Assembly (NCBI RefSeq): GCF_044458865.1
Contig: NZ_JBITIH010000002.1
Coordinates: forward strand, 124,001-188,000
Length of the DNA stretch: 64,000 nucleotides
Origin: Micromonospora_G sp044458865
GTDB lineage: Bacteria; Actinomycetota; Actinomycetes; Mycobacteriales; Micromonosporaceae
Direction of reading: 5' to 3'
Position 1 is the first letter of the stretch. The number at the start of each line of letters is the position of its first letter. Below the pieces are notes generated by a model. It saw nothing but the letters and a program-made list of their open reading frames with translations. It had not been told where the DNA came from and ran no database searches. The translations under genes were made by a program, and so were the position numbers. This document shows positions 42,666-50,365 of the stretch, in pieces.

Positions 42666-43030
42666 CCCTGCTCCTGGTCCTGGCCGGTGGGGCGGTCGGC
42701 GCGCCCTGCCGGTTCCTGGTCGACCGGTTCGCCAGCCGGCTGCTGGGCGGCACCCTGCCGTGGGGCACGCTCATCGTCAACGTGGTGGGCTCCCTGGTGC
42801 TCGGACTCCTCGCCGGCCTGGGCGGCAGCGTGCCCGGATGGGTCGGCACTCTTCTCGGTACGGGTTTCTGCGGTGCGCTGACGACGTACTCCACTTTCAG
42901 TTACGAGACCGTACGGCTGGCGGCCGGCGGTCCCGGGGGGCGACTGCGGGCCGTGTGCAACGTCGCCGCGACGCTGGTCGCCGGACTCGGCGCGGCGGCC
43001 CTCGGCTGGTGGCTCGGGGGGCTGCGTTGA
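42662..43030 (+). CDS. fluC2: Fluoride channel FluC/CrcB subunit 2
   Basis: 122 residues from ATG 42662. GGAVGAPCRFLVDRF, GTLIVNVVGSLVLGLLAG and GTGFCGALTTYSTFSYETV give the same pore motifs as subunit 1. GAPCR replaces the usual GAxxR glycine-rich start. Overlaps fluC1 by ATGA. Last of four chained genes; a tandem repeat begins at its stop. Confidence 0.93.
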   Translation: MTLLLVLAGGAVGAPCRFLVDRFASRLLGGTLPWGTLIVNVVGSLVLGLLAGLGGSVPGWVGTLLGTGFCGALTTYSTFSYETVRLAAGGPGGRLRAVCNVAATLVAGLGAAALGWWLGGLR

Positions 43031-43114
43031 ACCCCGTCAGGCGGGATCTGGCGGGCTGAACCCCGTCAGCCTGGACCCTGGCGAGCTGAACACGGTCAGC
43101 CTGGACCTGGCGGG
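43027..43114. repeat. Tandem repeat, about 29 bp, three copies
   Basis: Units at 43027-43055, 43056-43085 and 43086-43114 share T/CTGAACCCCGTCAGCCTGG-ACC-TGGCGGG with a few changes; a fourth partial copy (CTGGACCG) follows. The first unit contains the fluC2 stop codon. No coding function is evident. Confidence 0.8.
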
Positions 43115-43216
43115 CTGGACCGACGGCTGGACCCGGATCGTCCTGGCACGCTCGTGCCCAGCCAATCTGGCGCGACTGGCGGGCGGGACAGGCCGGTGAG
43201 GCGTACACCTTGAGGC

Positions 43217-43846
43217 ATGACCACGACCTACCGGAACCGGGCCGACGCGGGTGCCGATCTCGCGGACCGGCTGGCCGATCTCGCCGACCGGTCCGACAAC
43301 ACCGTGCTTGGCCTGGTACGCGGCGGCGTGCCGGTGGCCGCCACGGTCGCCGAACGGCTCGGCGCTCCCCTGGACGTCCTGGTCGTACGCAAACTCGGCC
43401 TGCCGCAGGCCCCGGAGGTGGCGTTCGGTGCGCTCGGCCCCGGCGGGGTCAAGGTGCTGAACCCGGAGTTGGCTGACCATGTCGACCCGGAACAGCAGGC
43501 CGAGGTGGTACGCCGGGAAACCACGGAACTGGAGCGCCGGGAGCGGCTGTACCGGGCGGGTCGACCGCCGCTGTCGCTCGACGGACGTACCGCGGTGATC
43601 GTGGACGACGGGCTCGCCACCGGCGCGACCGCCCGCGCCGCGGTGGCGGTCGCCCGGCAGCTGGGCGCGCGTCGGGTGGTGGTGGCGGTGCCGGTGGGCT
43701 CGCCTGCGGCGTACCACGCTCTCGTCACCGAGGCGGACGAGGTTGTCTGCCCGCAGCGTCCGGACGACTTCGGCGCGGTGAGCCGCTACTACGACGACTT
43801 CCACGAGGTGTCCGATGGGGAAGTAACGGCCATGCTCGGTGGGTGA
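43217..43846 (+). CDS. Phosphoribosyltransferase family protein
   Basis: 209 residues from ATG 43217. RTAVIVDDGLATGATARAAV is the PRPP-binding loop; LGLVRGGVPVAATVAERL and LDVLVVRKLGLPQAPEVAFGAL are typical of the ComF/YrrU-like orphan phosphoribosyltransferases often linked to a dienelactone-hydrolase in other bacteria. The C-terminal hood is short (EADEVVCPQRPDDFGAV). The base substrate is unknown. Confidence 0.87.
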   Translation: MTTTYRNRADAGADLADRLADLADRSDNTVLGLVRGGVPVAATVAERLGAPLDVLVVRKLGLPQAPEVAFGALGPGGVKVLNPELADHVDPEQQAEVVRRETTELERRERLYRAGRPPLSLDGRTAVIVDDGLATGATARAAVAVARQLGARRVVVAVPVGSPAAYHALVTEADEVVCPQRPDDFGAVSRYYDDFHEVSDGEVTAMLGG

Positions 43847-43874
43847 AGGTGACTTGACCCGGTACCTTCGAGTG

Positions 43875-44291
43875 ATGCATCTGACATGTCCGAAGTGCCA
43901 GGGCGACATGCGCCAGTACGAGCGCAGCGGCGTCACCGTAGACCAGTGCAGCGAGTGCCGCGGGATCTTCCTCGACCGCGGTGAGCTGGAGAAGCTTTTT
44001 GAGGCCGAGGCGAACTGGAACCAGCAGGGCGGCACCCCGCCCCGGCAGCCGTCCGCGGCGCCGGCTGGTGGTTACGCACCGCCTCCGCCTCCGCCGGGTG
44101 CCGGCTACCCGCCGCCCCCGCCCGCCCCGGGGCAGCACCAGCCCGGCTACCCCGCGCCCGGCCACGCGCCGCCGCCCCCGGTCACCCACGGCTACCCGCC
44201 GGCCCCCGTGTACGGGCAGCAGCACCAGGGTTACCACGGGCACTACCGGCACAAGAAGCGCAAGAGCTTCCTGAACGAACTCTTCGACTGA
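43875..44291 (+). CDS. TFIIB-type zinc-ribbon protein
   Basis: 138 residues from ATG 43875. The N-terminus MHLTCPKCQGDM, then QCSECRGIFLDRGELEKL, gives the CxxC-x17-CxxC zinc ribbon of the zf-TFIIB family. A Pro/Gly/Tyr-rich segment (about 58-120) and a basic HKKRKSFLNELFD end follow; that last motif is conserved in actinobacterial homologues. Likely a cytosolic zinc protein of unknown partner. Confidence 0.83.
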   Translation: MHLTCPKCQGDMRQYERSGVTVDQCSECRGIFLDRGELEKLFEAEANWNQQGGTPPRQPSAAPAGGYAPPPPPPGAGYPPPPPAPGQHQPGYPAPGHAPPPPVTHGYPPAPVYGQQHQGYHGHYRHKKRKSFLNELFD

Positions 44292-44330
44292 CCTTCGGTA
44301 ACAATCCGAACGGTTGACCGAACGTGGCGC

Positions 44331-44358
44331 CCGGCCAGGGCTTTCGGGCCCTGGCCGG
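44331..44358. terminator. Bidirectional terminator at the dnaB 3' end
   Basis: CCGGCCAGGGC (44331-44341) pairs perfectly with GCCCTGGCCGG (44348-44358) across the loop TTTCGG, in the 129-base convergent space between the zinc-ribbon gene and dnaB. Confidence 0.65.
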
Positions 44359-44373
44359 CGTCCGTGTCGAGGC

Positions 44374-44435
44374 GTCGGTCAGACGGTCGCCATGTCGGTT
44401 CAGACGATCGCCACGTCGGTTCAGACGATCGCCAT
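44374..44435. repeat. 21-bp tandem repeat over the dnaB stop
   Basis: Units 44374-44393 (20 bases), 44394-44414 and 44415-44435 (21 bases) read GTCGGTTCAGACGATCGCCAT/C with few changes. Read on the minus strand each unit is (M/V)-A-(I/T)-V-stop-x, so the last four codons and stop of dnaB are present three times in a row. Confidence 0.8.
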
Positions 44436-46889
44436 GTCGACGAAGCGGGAGAGGTGCAACTGCGCCGCGACGGTCACCGTGTCGGTGGGGCCGTTACGGT
44501 GTTTCGCGACGATGAAGTCCGCCTCGCCCGCGCGCGGTGACTCCTTGTCGTAGTAGTCGTCGCGGTGCAGCAGGATGACCACGTCCGCATCCTGCTCAAT
44601 CGAGCCAGACTCCCGCAAGTCAGACAATTGGGGTCGCTTGTCGGTGCGTTGCTCCGGACCACGGTTGAGCTGACTCACCGCGATGACCGGGCACTCGACC
44701 TCCTTGGCCAGCAGCTTCAGTCCCCGGGACAGCTCCGCGACCTCCTGCTGACGACTCTCGGTCCGCTTCGGCGAACTCATCAGCTGGAGATAGTCGACCA
44801 CGATCATCTTCAGGTCGTGCCGCTGCTTGAGCCGCCGTGCCTTCGCCCGGATCTCCATCAGGTTCATGTTCGGCGTGTCGTCGACGAAGAGGGGGGCCTC
44901 GCTGATCTCGCCCATGCAGCGGGCGAGTTTGGTCCAGTCGTCGTCGGAGAGCTGCCCGCTGCGCAACACGTGCAACGGCACCCGGGCCTCGGCCGAGAGC
45001 AGCCGCATCACGATCTCGACCTTGCTCATTTCGAGCGAGAAGATCGCCGCCGCCTGGTTGGCCCGGATCGCCGCGTTCCGCGCGAAGTCCATCGACGCGG
45101 TGCTGTTGTGTGTCGGGATCATCGAGCGGCCAGCCAGGTACAGGTGGTGGTCGTTGTCGACCGTCACGCAGCGGACCGGCACACTCGGCACCGGCCGCAC
45201 CGCGACGACGAACCGCCGATCGGCGTCGAGAGCCGGTACGGCCTCCCGCCGGGTACGGTGCGTCTGCCCCTGCTCCGACACCCGGAACACCTCGTCCCGG
45301 GTCGAGAACGTCACGGTGTAGCCGCCGGACCGGGCCTTCGTCGGCTGGTGGGACCGCTCCGGCGGGGTGACCGAGCAGTGGTAGCCGAGGCTGACGACCA
45401 GTTCGGTGACGTCCTCCGCTAGCCGGGCCGAGGCGGTCACGTAGCGGATCTCGCCCCGTGCTCCCACCGTCGCGCTCTGGTCGAGCAGTCCGGCCAGCAG
45501 GGCCCGACGCTGCACCTCGGCCGCTCGCAGGTAGGCGGGGGGTATCCGCTGGTCCCGTGCCTCGCCGGACGGGGCGAGCAGCTCGGTGATCGCGGGTACG
45601 TGGTGGCGCTTGCCGGGCTGCGATCCGTCCCCAAGCCAGACACCGAGCGCGTACGGCGGCACCGGCAGTTCGCACTCGGGCAACCGGAGCGGCCTGGTGT
45701 TCTCGACCGCGTGGTTCGGCCGCCGTGGCGGCGTGAGCGGCCCGGTGGTGCGTCCGTACGGGGACACGGCGACACGGGTGGTTCCACCCGGCGTCTCCGC
45801 ACCGTACGCGGCTGGCTCGTCCGTCGCCCAGAGCGTGGTGGCGATCTCCGTGGTGGTGCGTACGCCGTCCGTGGAGGACGCGGTGTGGCCGCCGGCCGCC
45901 GCGCCACCCGCGGTGCCGGCCATCCCGACGGCAGCCTGGCGTTCCGCGAGGGTGGTGGTCTGCCAGAGGTGCTCGGCGTCGGCGATGATCCGGCTGCCGT
46001 CGGAGAACTCCACCTCGTAGCAGGGGCGGTCGTACCTGACCTCGAACGCGGCGGTGACGGTGGTCGGCTGCCCGTCGGCGCCGAGTAACCGGTCACCGAC
46101 CGTGACCGCGCCCATCGTGGTCCAACCGGTGGGAGTGGGCAGCGGCGTGTCGAGGGCGAGGGCCTTGCCGAGGCCGGGACGTCCGGCGACGATAATTAGC
46201 TGACCCGGGTGAAGCCCGTTCAACAATCGGTCCAAATCGGAGAAACCGGTCGGTACGCCGGTCATCACTCCGCCCTGGGCCCCCACTGCCTCGATCTCGT
46301 CGAGCGTGGGCTGGAGCATGTCGGCGAGGATCGCGAAGTCCTCGCTCACCCGCTTCTCGGTGACGTCGTAGATGGCCTGCTGGGCCAGGTCGACCACGTC
46401 GTCCACGTCGCGCCCGCCGCCGGCGGCGGAGCCGTACCCGAGTTGGACGATGCGCGTGCCGGCCTCGACCAGCCGGCGCAACACCGCCCGCTCCCCGACG
46501 ATCCGGGCGTAGTAGCCGGCGTTGGCCGCGGTCGGCACGCTGGCGATCAGCGTGTGCAGGTACGGCGCCCCACCGATCCGGGCCAGGTCCCCGGCATCGG
46601 CCAGCGCCGCCGCCACGGTGATCGAGTCGGCGGGCTCCCCGCGACCGTAGAGGTCGAGGATCACATCGAAGATCGTGGCGTGTACGGGTCGGTAGAAGTC
46701 GTTCGTCTTGAGGATCTCCACCACGTCCGCGATGGCGTCCTTGGAGAGGAGCATTCCGCCGAGCACGCACTGCTCGGCCGCGATGTCCTGCGGCGGGGTC
46801 TTGTCGAACTGGCCGTCGCGCTGGGCCGGCGGGCCTGCGGGGGGTCCCGCCGACCTGGCCTCCGCGCGGATTTCATCGCTGACCGACAC
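44421..46889 (-). CDS. dnaB: Replicative DNA helicase DnaB with intein
   Basis: 822 residues from GTG 46889, preceded by GGAGGGGGAG; removal of the intein (residues 243-595) leaves 469, normal for DnaB. N-terminal domain: PPQDIAAEQCVLGGMLLS and ANAGYYARIVGERAVLRRL. RecA-like motor: IIVAGRPGLGK, interrupted right at the P-loop, then STASMDFARNAA, FSLEMSKVEIVMRLLSAEA, IVVDYLQLM (Walker B), VIAVSQLNRGPEQR, LRESGSIEQDADVV and the arginine-finger region. The intein must be excised for an active ATPase. In the host replisome DnaB unwinds the fork as a hexamer. Confidence 0.97.
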   Translation of the reverse strand: MSVSDEIRAEARSAGPPAGPPAQRDGQFDKTPPQDIAAEQCVLGGMLLSKDAIADVVEILKTNDFYRPVHATIFDVILDLYGRGEPADSITVAAALADAGDLARIGGAPYLHTLIASVPTAANAGYYARIVGERAVLRRLVEAGTRIVQLGYGSAAGGGRDVDDVVDLAQQAIYDVTEKRVSEDFAILADMLQPTLDEIEAVGAQGGVMTGVPTGFSDLDRLLNGLHPGQLIIVAGRPGLGKALALDTPLPTPTGWTTMGAVTVGDRLLGADGQPTTVTAAFEVRYDRPCYEVEFSDGSRIIADAEHLWQTTTLAERQAAVGMAGTAGGAAAGGHTASSTDGVRTTTEIATTLWATDEPAAYGAETPGGTTRVAVSPYGRTTGPLTPPRRPNHAVENTRPLRLPECELPVPPYALGVWLGDGSQPGKRHHVPAITELLAPSGEARDQRIPPAYLRAAEVQRRALLAGLLDQSATVGARGEIRYVTASARLAEDVTELVVSLGYHCSVTPPERSHQPTKARSGGYTVTFSTRDEVFRVSEQGQTHRTRREAVPALDADRRFVVAVRPVPSVPVRCVTVDNDHHLYLAGRSMIPTHNSTASMDFARNAAIRANQAAAIFSLEMSKVEIVMRLLSAEARVPLHVLRSGQLSDDDWTKLARCMGEISEAPLFVDDTPNMNLMEIRAKARRLKQRHDLKMIVVDYLQLMSSPKRTESRQQEVAELSRGLKLLAKEVECPVIAVSQLNRGPEQRTDKRPQLSDLRESGSIEQDADVVILLHRDDYYDKESPRAGEADFIVAKHRNGPTDTVTVAAQLHLSRFVDMAIV
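45105..46163 (-). other. Class 3-type intein in dnaB P-loop
   Basis: 353 codons inserted between GLGK and STAS. The first residue is Ala, not Cys/Ser; the last two are HN and the +1 residue is Ser. The class 3 triad is present: Trp67 in block B (DAEHLWQ), Cys332 in block F (RCVTVDNDHHLYL) and Thr351 in block G (IPTHN). Block A is ALALDTPLPTPTGW with TVGDRLLG. A LAGLIDADG-type endonuclease lies in the middle: first motif YALGVWLGDG (catalytic Asp kept), second LLAGLLDQSA (Ser at the expected Asp position). The same site carries inteins in mycobacterial DnaB. Confidence 0.95.
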
Positions 46890-47299
46890 CGACTCCCCCT
46901 CCGCTGGATCGGCTGTCTCTGAGCGAACCGCCGAGGTGTGACAAGTTTTCGCTTCGGGCCAACCCTCCGATACGACCGGGGGCCATCGCGTCAGGGGCGG
47001 GGATCCGCGAGGTAACCATACGAAAGTCGAGGTCAGGACCCCAAACGCAGCGGTGGATGAGCCTCGGGACAACCTGTGGACAGTGGGCACCAGGATGTGC
47101 GCGGCCCTGTGCACAGGCTGTGCATAACGCCTGGGGAAGGTAGCCTGTACCCGCCGTGACTTGGGCCTACTCCGTCCCCACGGTGTGGAGAAAGAAAACT
47201 CCAGGGAGATCCGTCCGAGCTGGCATGATTTTGTCGGCATCGACATGTCTGTCTGGACGGTCGATTGCCATTCGATCTCAGAAAGGTCACGCTCCGGCC
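46890..47299. other. dnaB upstream region with DnaA-box-like sites
   Basis: 410 bases without a convincing gene between the divergent dnaB and 47300 starts. Three DnaA-box-like nonamers cluster here: TGTGGACAG (47075-47083; complement CTGTCCACA), TGTGCACAG (47108-47116) and TGTGCATAA (47119-47127; complement TTATGCACA), each one or two bases from TTGTCCACA or TTATCCACA. The frame of the plus-strand gene is open from 47156, but that part is A/T-richer and has no family character. Confidence 0.45.
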
Positions 47300-49519
47300 G
47301 TGGACTATCGGGACTGGGGGCGCGGTGAGTCCACCCGCCCCGTGCGGCGCCCAGCCGACGCCTGGGTCGATGACGGTGATCCTCGCCCTGGTGACCCCCA
47401 CTCGCACACCGGCGAGGGATACCAACCCCCCGGTCGTGACCGGGGGGCGCGTCGCAGTGATCCCGACCGATACACCCCCACCTGGGCACGGGAGTCGTCC
47501 AGCCCGGATCGCGACGAGAGCGGCCGGCACCGTGACGACGACGAACGGGCCCCGCGTTGGTCGGACACCCCTCGGGGCGTCGACCTGCCCCTCACGAAAG
47601 CGCCCCGGACGAACGGGCGGGACAGCGGCGGCCCGGCCACGGACTACTGGACCGCGCCGACCGGTTGGTCCGACACCGAACCCACCACCACCGGACGGCG
47701 ACGCCGGGCCGAGACCGAAGCCGCGCAAGAGCGTCCGCGCGGCACGGGCCGGCACGCCGACAATCTCGACGGCCGCTCCGGAGATCGCCGCACCGGCCAG
47801 GAGGACGGGTACGCGCAGCGGCGCGGCCCGGCGACGGACACCGGGCGGACCTGGGCCGACCGAAGCGACGACGGCGCCCGCTCGGAGAGCACCCGCACCG
47901 GCGGGTCGTCGAGTGGCGGTCGGCGGCGTTCGGACCGCCGTGATCGTGACCGGTCGGACAATCGGCCCGCCGACCGTCGGGACGACCTGACCGACACCGG
48001 TCGGTGGAGCACCAGCGAGGCCCGAGGCACCGGTAGGGGGAGCACCGGCGAGGCCGGAGGCACCGGTAGGTGGAACACCGGCGAGGCCGAGAGCGCCGGT
48101 CCGAGGAGCGGCAGCGAGGGCACGGGCAGCCGGCAGTGGAGCCGGACGGGCAGGCCACGCCGGGACGACCGCACGGCGGAGACCGGACGCTGGGACCAGT
48201 TCACGGATACCGGCGTCTGGCACTGGGGCAGCGAGGATCGTCCCGAGCCGCCACCGGAGCCGACCCCTGGTCGGGGTGGCGCCCGGCGCGCCGAGCCGGA
48301 CAGACGCGCCGACCGGCGGGAACGTGGTGGTCGAGCCGAGTGGTCGGGGCCGCGTACGACGGCGGGCACGGGTGACCCGGTAACCGGGCGACGAGGCCAG
48401 CGACCCGCCCCGGATCCCGAGCGAGGTACGGCCGCCCGGTCGGACGAGGGCGCTCGGTCGACCCGTGACCGGAGCCGGCGCGGCCGTACCACGGACCAGT
48501 CGGCGGCGGGTGGACGGGCGACCGGTGCCGACCCGGCGACCGGTGGCCGGAGTCGGGACAGGTTCACCGAGACCGGTCAGTGGAACCGGGTGACCGAGGT
48601 GGGCGAGGGACACCGGCATCAGACCTCGGACACCGGCCAGTGGGACCGGATCACCGACACCGGCCAATGGGACCGTTTGGACGAGACAGACCGCCCGGAC
48701 CGGGAGGCGGAGCCGAGGGTGTGGAGTTCGTTCACCGACACGGGCCAGTGGGACCGGTTCACCGACACCGGCGTCTGGGACCGCAGCGAACTGGACGCGC
48801 TGGACGAGCAGGAGCGCCGGGCCGGCGGCCCTTCCTGGCGCGACCGGGGCAGCGACTTCTGGTCCGGCGCCCGGTTGGCCGACGACGACCCACGCTGGAT
48901 GGAGACTCCCACCTCCGCGCCTCGGTCGCCGGCGGTCGCCTACCCCCGTCCGCCGAGGATCAGGCCACCGGACGATCCGACACCGACGACAACGGGGAGC
49001 CGGGTCGCCGCAATGCCGGCCGAGCCGCGCATCAGCCGGAGCAAGCGGGGCGGTCCGAGCGTCAGCCAGGTCACCAGGAGCAGCCGCACCACCCCGGGTG
49101 GTACGCCCGATCCTGCCGTGCCGCCCAGCCGGAGCAGTCGTCGGCTCGAAGAGGACCTGCTCGACACCGAGCCCGGCACCCATCTTGCCGCAGTGCTCTA
49201 CACCGCCGCCTGGTACGCCGTACCGGTGCTGGTCTTCTTCATCTGGCTGGTGACACTGGACAACAGCCCGCCGCCGGGTTGTGTCACCGATCCCGCTGGC
49301 GGCGGGTGCGATTCGGACCGGGCCCAGGCGCTCACCTCCATCCTCGGCGCCGCGCCCCGCTTCGGGGCCGCCCTGATGGGGAGCCTGGTGGTGGCCCTAC
49401 TGCTGCGCTGGGTCAGCAAGGCATGGCGGCCGGCGAGCCTCGGGCTCGCCTCGGCAGTGGTCGGCGGAGGTCTCTCCACGGTCCTGTACAGCGTGATCAC
49501 GGGCCAACCACTCGGCTGA
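47300..49519 (+). CDS. TG-x-W repeat protein with C-terminal membrane domain
   Basis: 739 residues from GTG 47300 (ATG 47225 or 47156 would lengthen it). The first 600 residues are Arg/Asp/Gly-rich and look disordered. Within them a short motif, (T/S)(D/E)TG(Q/V/R)W(D/N), recurs about ten times, densest at residues 425-500 (TDTGQWDRITDTGQWDR, TDTGQWDRFTDTGVWDR). The last 115 residues have three hydrophobic segments (HLAAVLYTAAWYAVPVLVFF, FGAALMGSLVVALLL, ASAVVGGGLSTVLY). So it is a membrane-tethered protein with a long cytoplasmic or extracellular repeat arm. Family unknown; it sits between dnaB and rplI, where mycobacteria have no such gene. Confidence 0.75.
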   Translation: MDYRDWGRGESTRPVRRPADAWVDDGDPRPGDPHSHTGEGYQPPGRDRGARRSDPDRYTPTWARESSSPDRDESGRHRDDDERAPRWSDTPRGVDLPLTKAPRTNGRDSGGPATDYWTAPTGWSDTEPTTTGRRRRAETEAAQERPRGTGRHADNLDGRSGDRRTGQEDGYAQRRGPATDTGRTWADRSDDGARSESTRTGGSSSGGRRRSDRRDRDRSDNRPADRRDDLTDTGRWSTSEARGTGRGSTGEAGGTGRWNTGEAESAGPRSGSEGTGSRQWSRTGRPRRDDRTAETGRWDQFTDTGVWHWGSEDRPEPPPEPTPGRGGARRAEPDRRADRRERGGRAEWSGPRTTAGTGDPVTGRRGQRPAPDPERGTAARSDEGARSTRDRSRRGRTTDQSAAGGRATGADPATGGRSRDRFTETGQWNRVTEVGEGHRHQTSDTGQWDRITDTGQWDRLDETDRPDREAEPRVWSSFTDTGQWDRFTDTGVWDRSELDALDEQERRAGGPSWRDRGSDFWSGARLADDDPRWMETPTSAPRSPAVAYPRPPRIRPPDDPTPTTTGSRVAAMPAEPRISRSKRGGPSVSQVTRSSRTTPGGTPDPAVPPSRSSRRLEEDLLDTEPGTHLAAVLYTAAWYAVPVLVFFIWLVTLDNSPPPGCVTDPAGGGCDSDRAQALTSILGAAPRFGAALMGSLVVALLLRWVSKAWRPASLGLASAVVGGGLSTVLYSVITGQPLG

Positions 49520-49566
49520 ACATGCGTCGGGCCCAACCGACAGCGCGAGGACATCGGTGCCACACA

Positions 49567-49606
49567 CGAGTGAAGGCCGTGCCCGTACGGGCACGGCCTT
49601 CACTCG
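49567..49606. terminator. Bidirectional terminator, 40-bp perfect palindrome
   Basis: A perfect palindrome of two 20-base arms centred on GTAC (49567-49586 with 49587-49606), containing GAAGGCCGTGCCC and its complement. It lies between the 3' ends of the repeat protein gene (plus) and rplI (minus), so it serves both. Confidence 0.83.
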
Positions 49607-49617
49607 TCAGTTCCGGA

Positions 49618-50067
49618 CTAGCGTCCCTGCACCACGTTCAGGTCGAACTTGGCGGTGACCTCCGGGTGCAGCTTGACCCGCACCGCGTACGCACCGATCG
49701 ACTTGATGTGGCCGGGCAGTTCCAGCCGGCGCCGGTCGAGCACGGGGCCGCCAGCGGCCTTGACCGCGTCGACGACCTCGGCCGGGGTGACCGAGCCGAA
49801 GAGGCGGCCACCGTCGCCGGCCCGCGCCTTCAGGCTGACCTTGAGCCCTTCGAGCTGGCCCTTGACCTCGTTGGCGTGGCCGAGGTCGCGGATCTCGCGA
49901 GCCGAACGGGCCCGCTTGATGACCGTGACCTGCTTCTCCGCGCCCTTGGTCCAGACGATCGCGAAGCCCTGCGGAAGCAGGTAGTTCCGGCCGAAGCCGT
50001 CCTTGACCTCGACGATGTCGCCCGGAGAACCAAGACCGGACACTTCCTGCGTCAGGATGACCTTCAT
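49618..50067 (-). CDS. rplI: 50S ribosomal protein L9
   Basis: 149 residues from ATG 50067. MKVILTQEVSGLGSPGDIVEVKDGFGRNYLLPQGFA is the canonical N-domain, a long helix follows, and the C-domain has GRLFGSVTPAEVVDAV. 14 bases after rpsR on the same strand; part of the rpsF-ssb-rpsR-rplI operon. Confidence 0.98.
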   Translation of the reverse strand: MKVILTQEVSGLGSPGDIVEVKDGFGRNYLLPQGFAIVWTKGAEKQVTVIKRARSAREIRDLGHANEVKGQLEGLKVSLKARAGDGGRLFGSVTPAEVVDAVKAAGGPVLDRRRLELPGHIKSIGAYAVRVKLHPEVTAKFDLNVVQGR

Positions 50068-50081
50068 GTCGGCGTCTCCTC

Positions 50082-50321
50082 TCAGCGGGCCGTGGCCGTG
50101 TACGGCAGGAGCGCCATCTCACGGGCGTTCTTGACCGCACGAGCGATCTGGCGCTGCTGCTGCGAGGTAACCCCGGTCACCCGCCGAGCGCGGATCTTGC
50201 CGCGGTCGGAGATGAACTTCCGCAGCAGCGCGGTGTCCTTGTAGTCGATGTAGGTGATCCCGTCCTTGTCGAGCGGGTTCACCTTCTTCTTCGGCTTGCG
50301 CAGTGCCGCAGCCTTTGCCAT
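50082..50321 (-). CDS. rpsR: 30S ribosomal protein S18, zinc-free form
   Basis: 79 residues from ATG 50321. KDTALLRKFISDRGKIRARRVTGVTSQQQRQIARAVKNAREMALLPY is S18. Compared with the usual zinc-binding actinobacterial S18 (from memory ...KKKVCAFCKD... and ...GNCTQHQ...), the Cys positions read KKKVNPLDKD and GVTSQQQ, so all zinc ligands are gone: this is a C-minus S18, although it sits in the main ribosomal locus between ssb and rplI. Confidence 0.96.
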   Translation of the reverse strand: MAKAAALRKPKKKVNPLDKDGITYIDYKDTALLRKFISDRGKIRARRVTGVTSQQQRQIARAVKNAREMALLPYTATAR

Positions 50322-50365
50322 TGCTCTTGCTCCTGGTTTGCGATCTCGAGCGCTCGGCGGCGCCA

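Noticed and set aside
47075..47127. DnaA-box cluster as oriC
   Set aside because: oriC of actinobacteria lies beside dnaA-dnaN and has many more boxes; neither gene is present.
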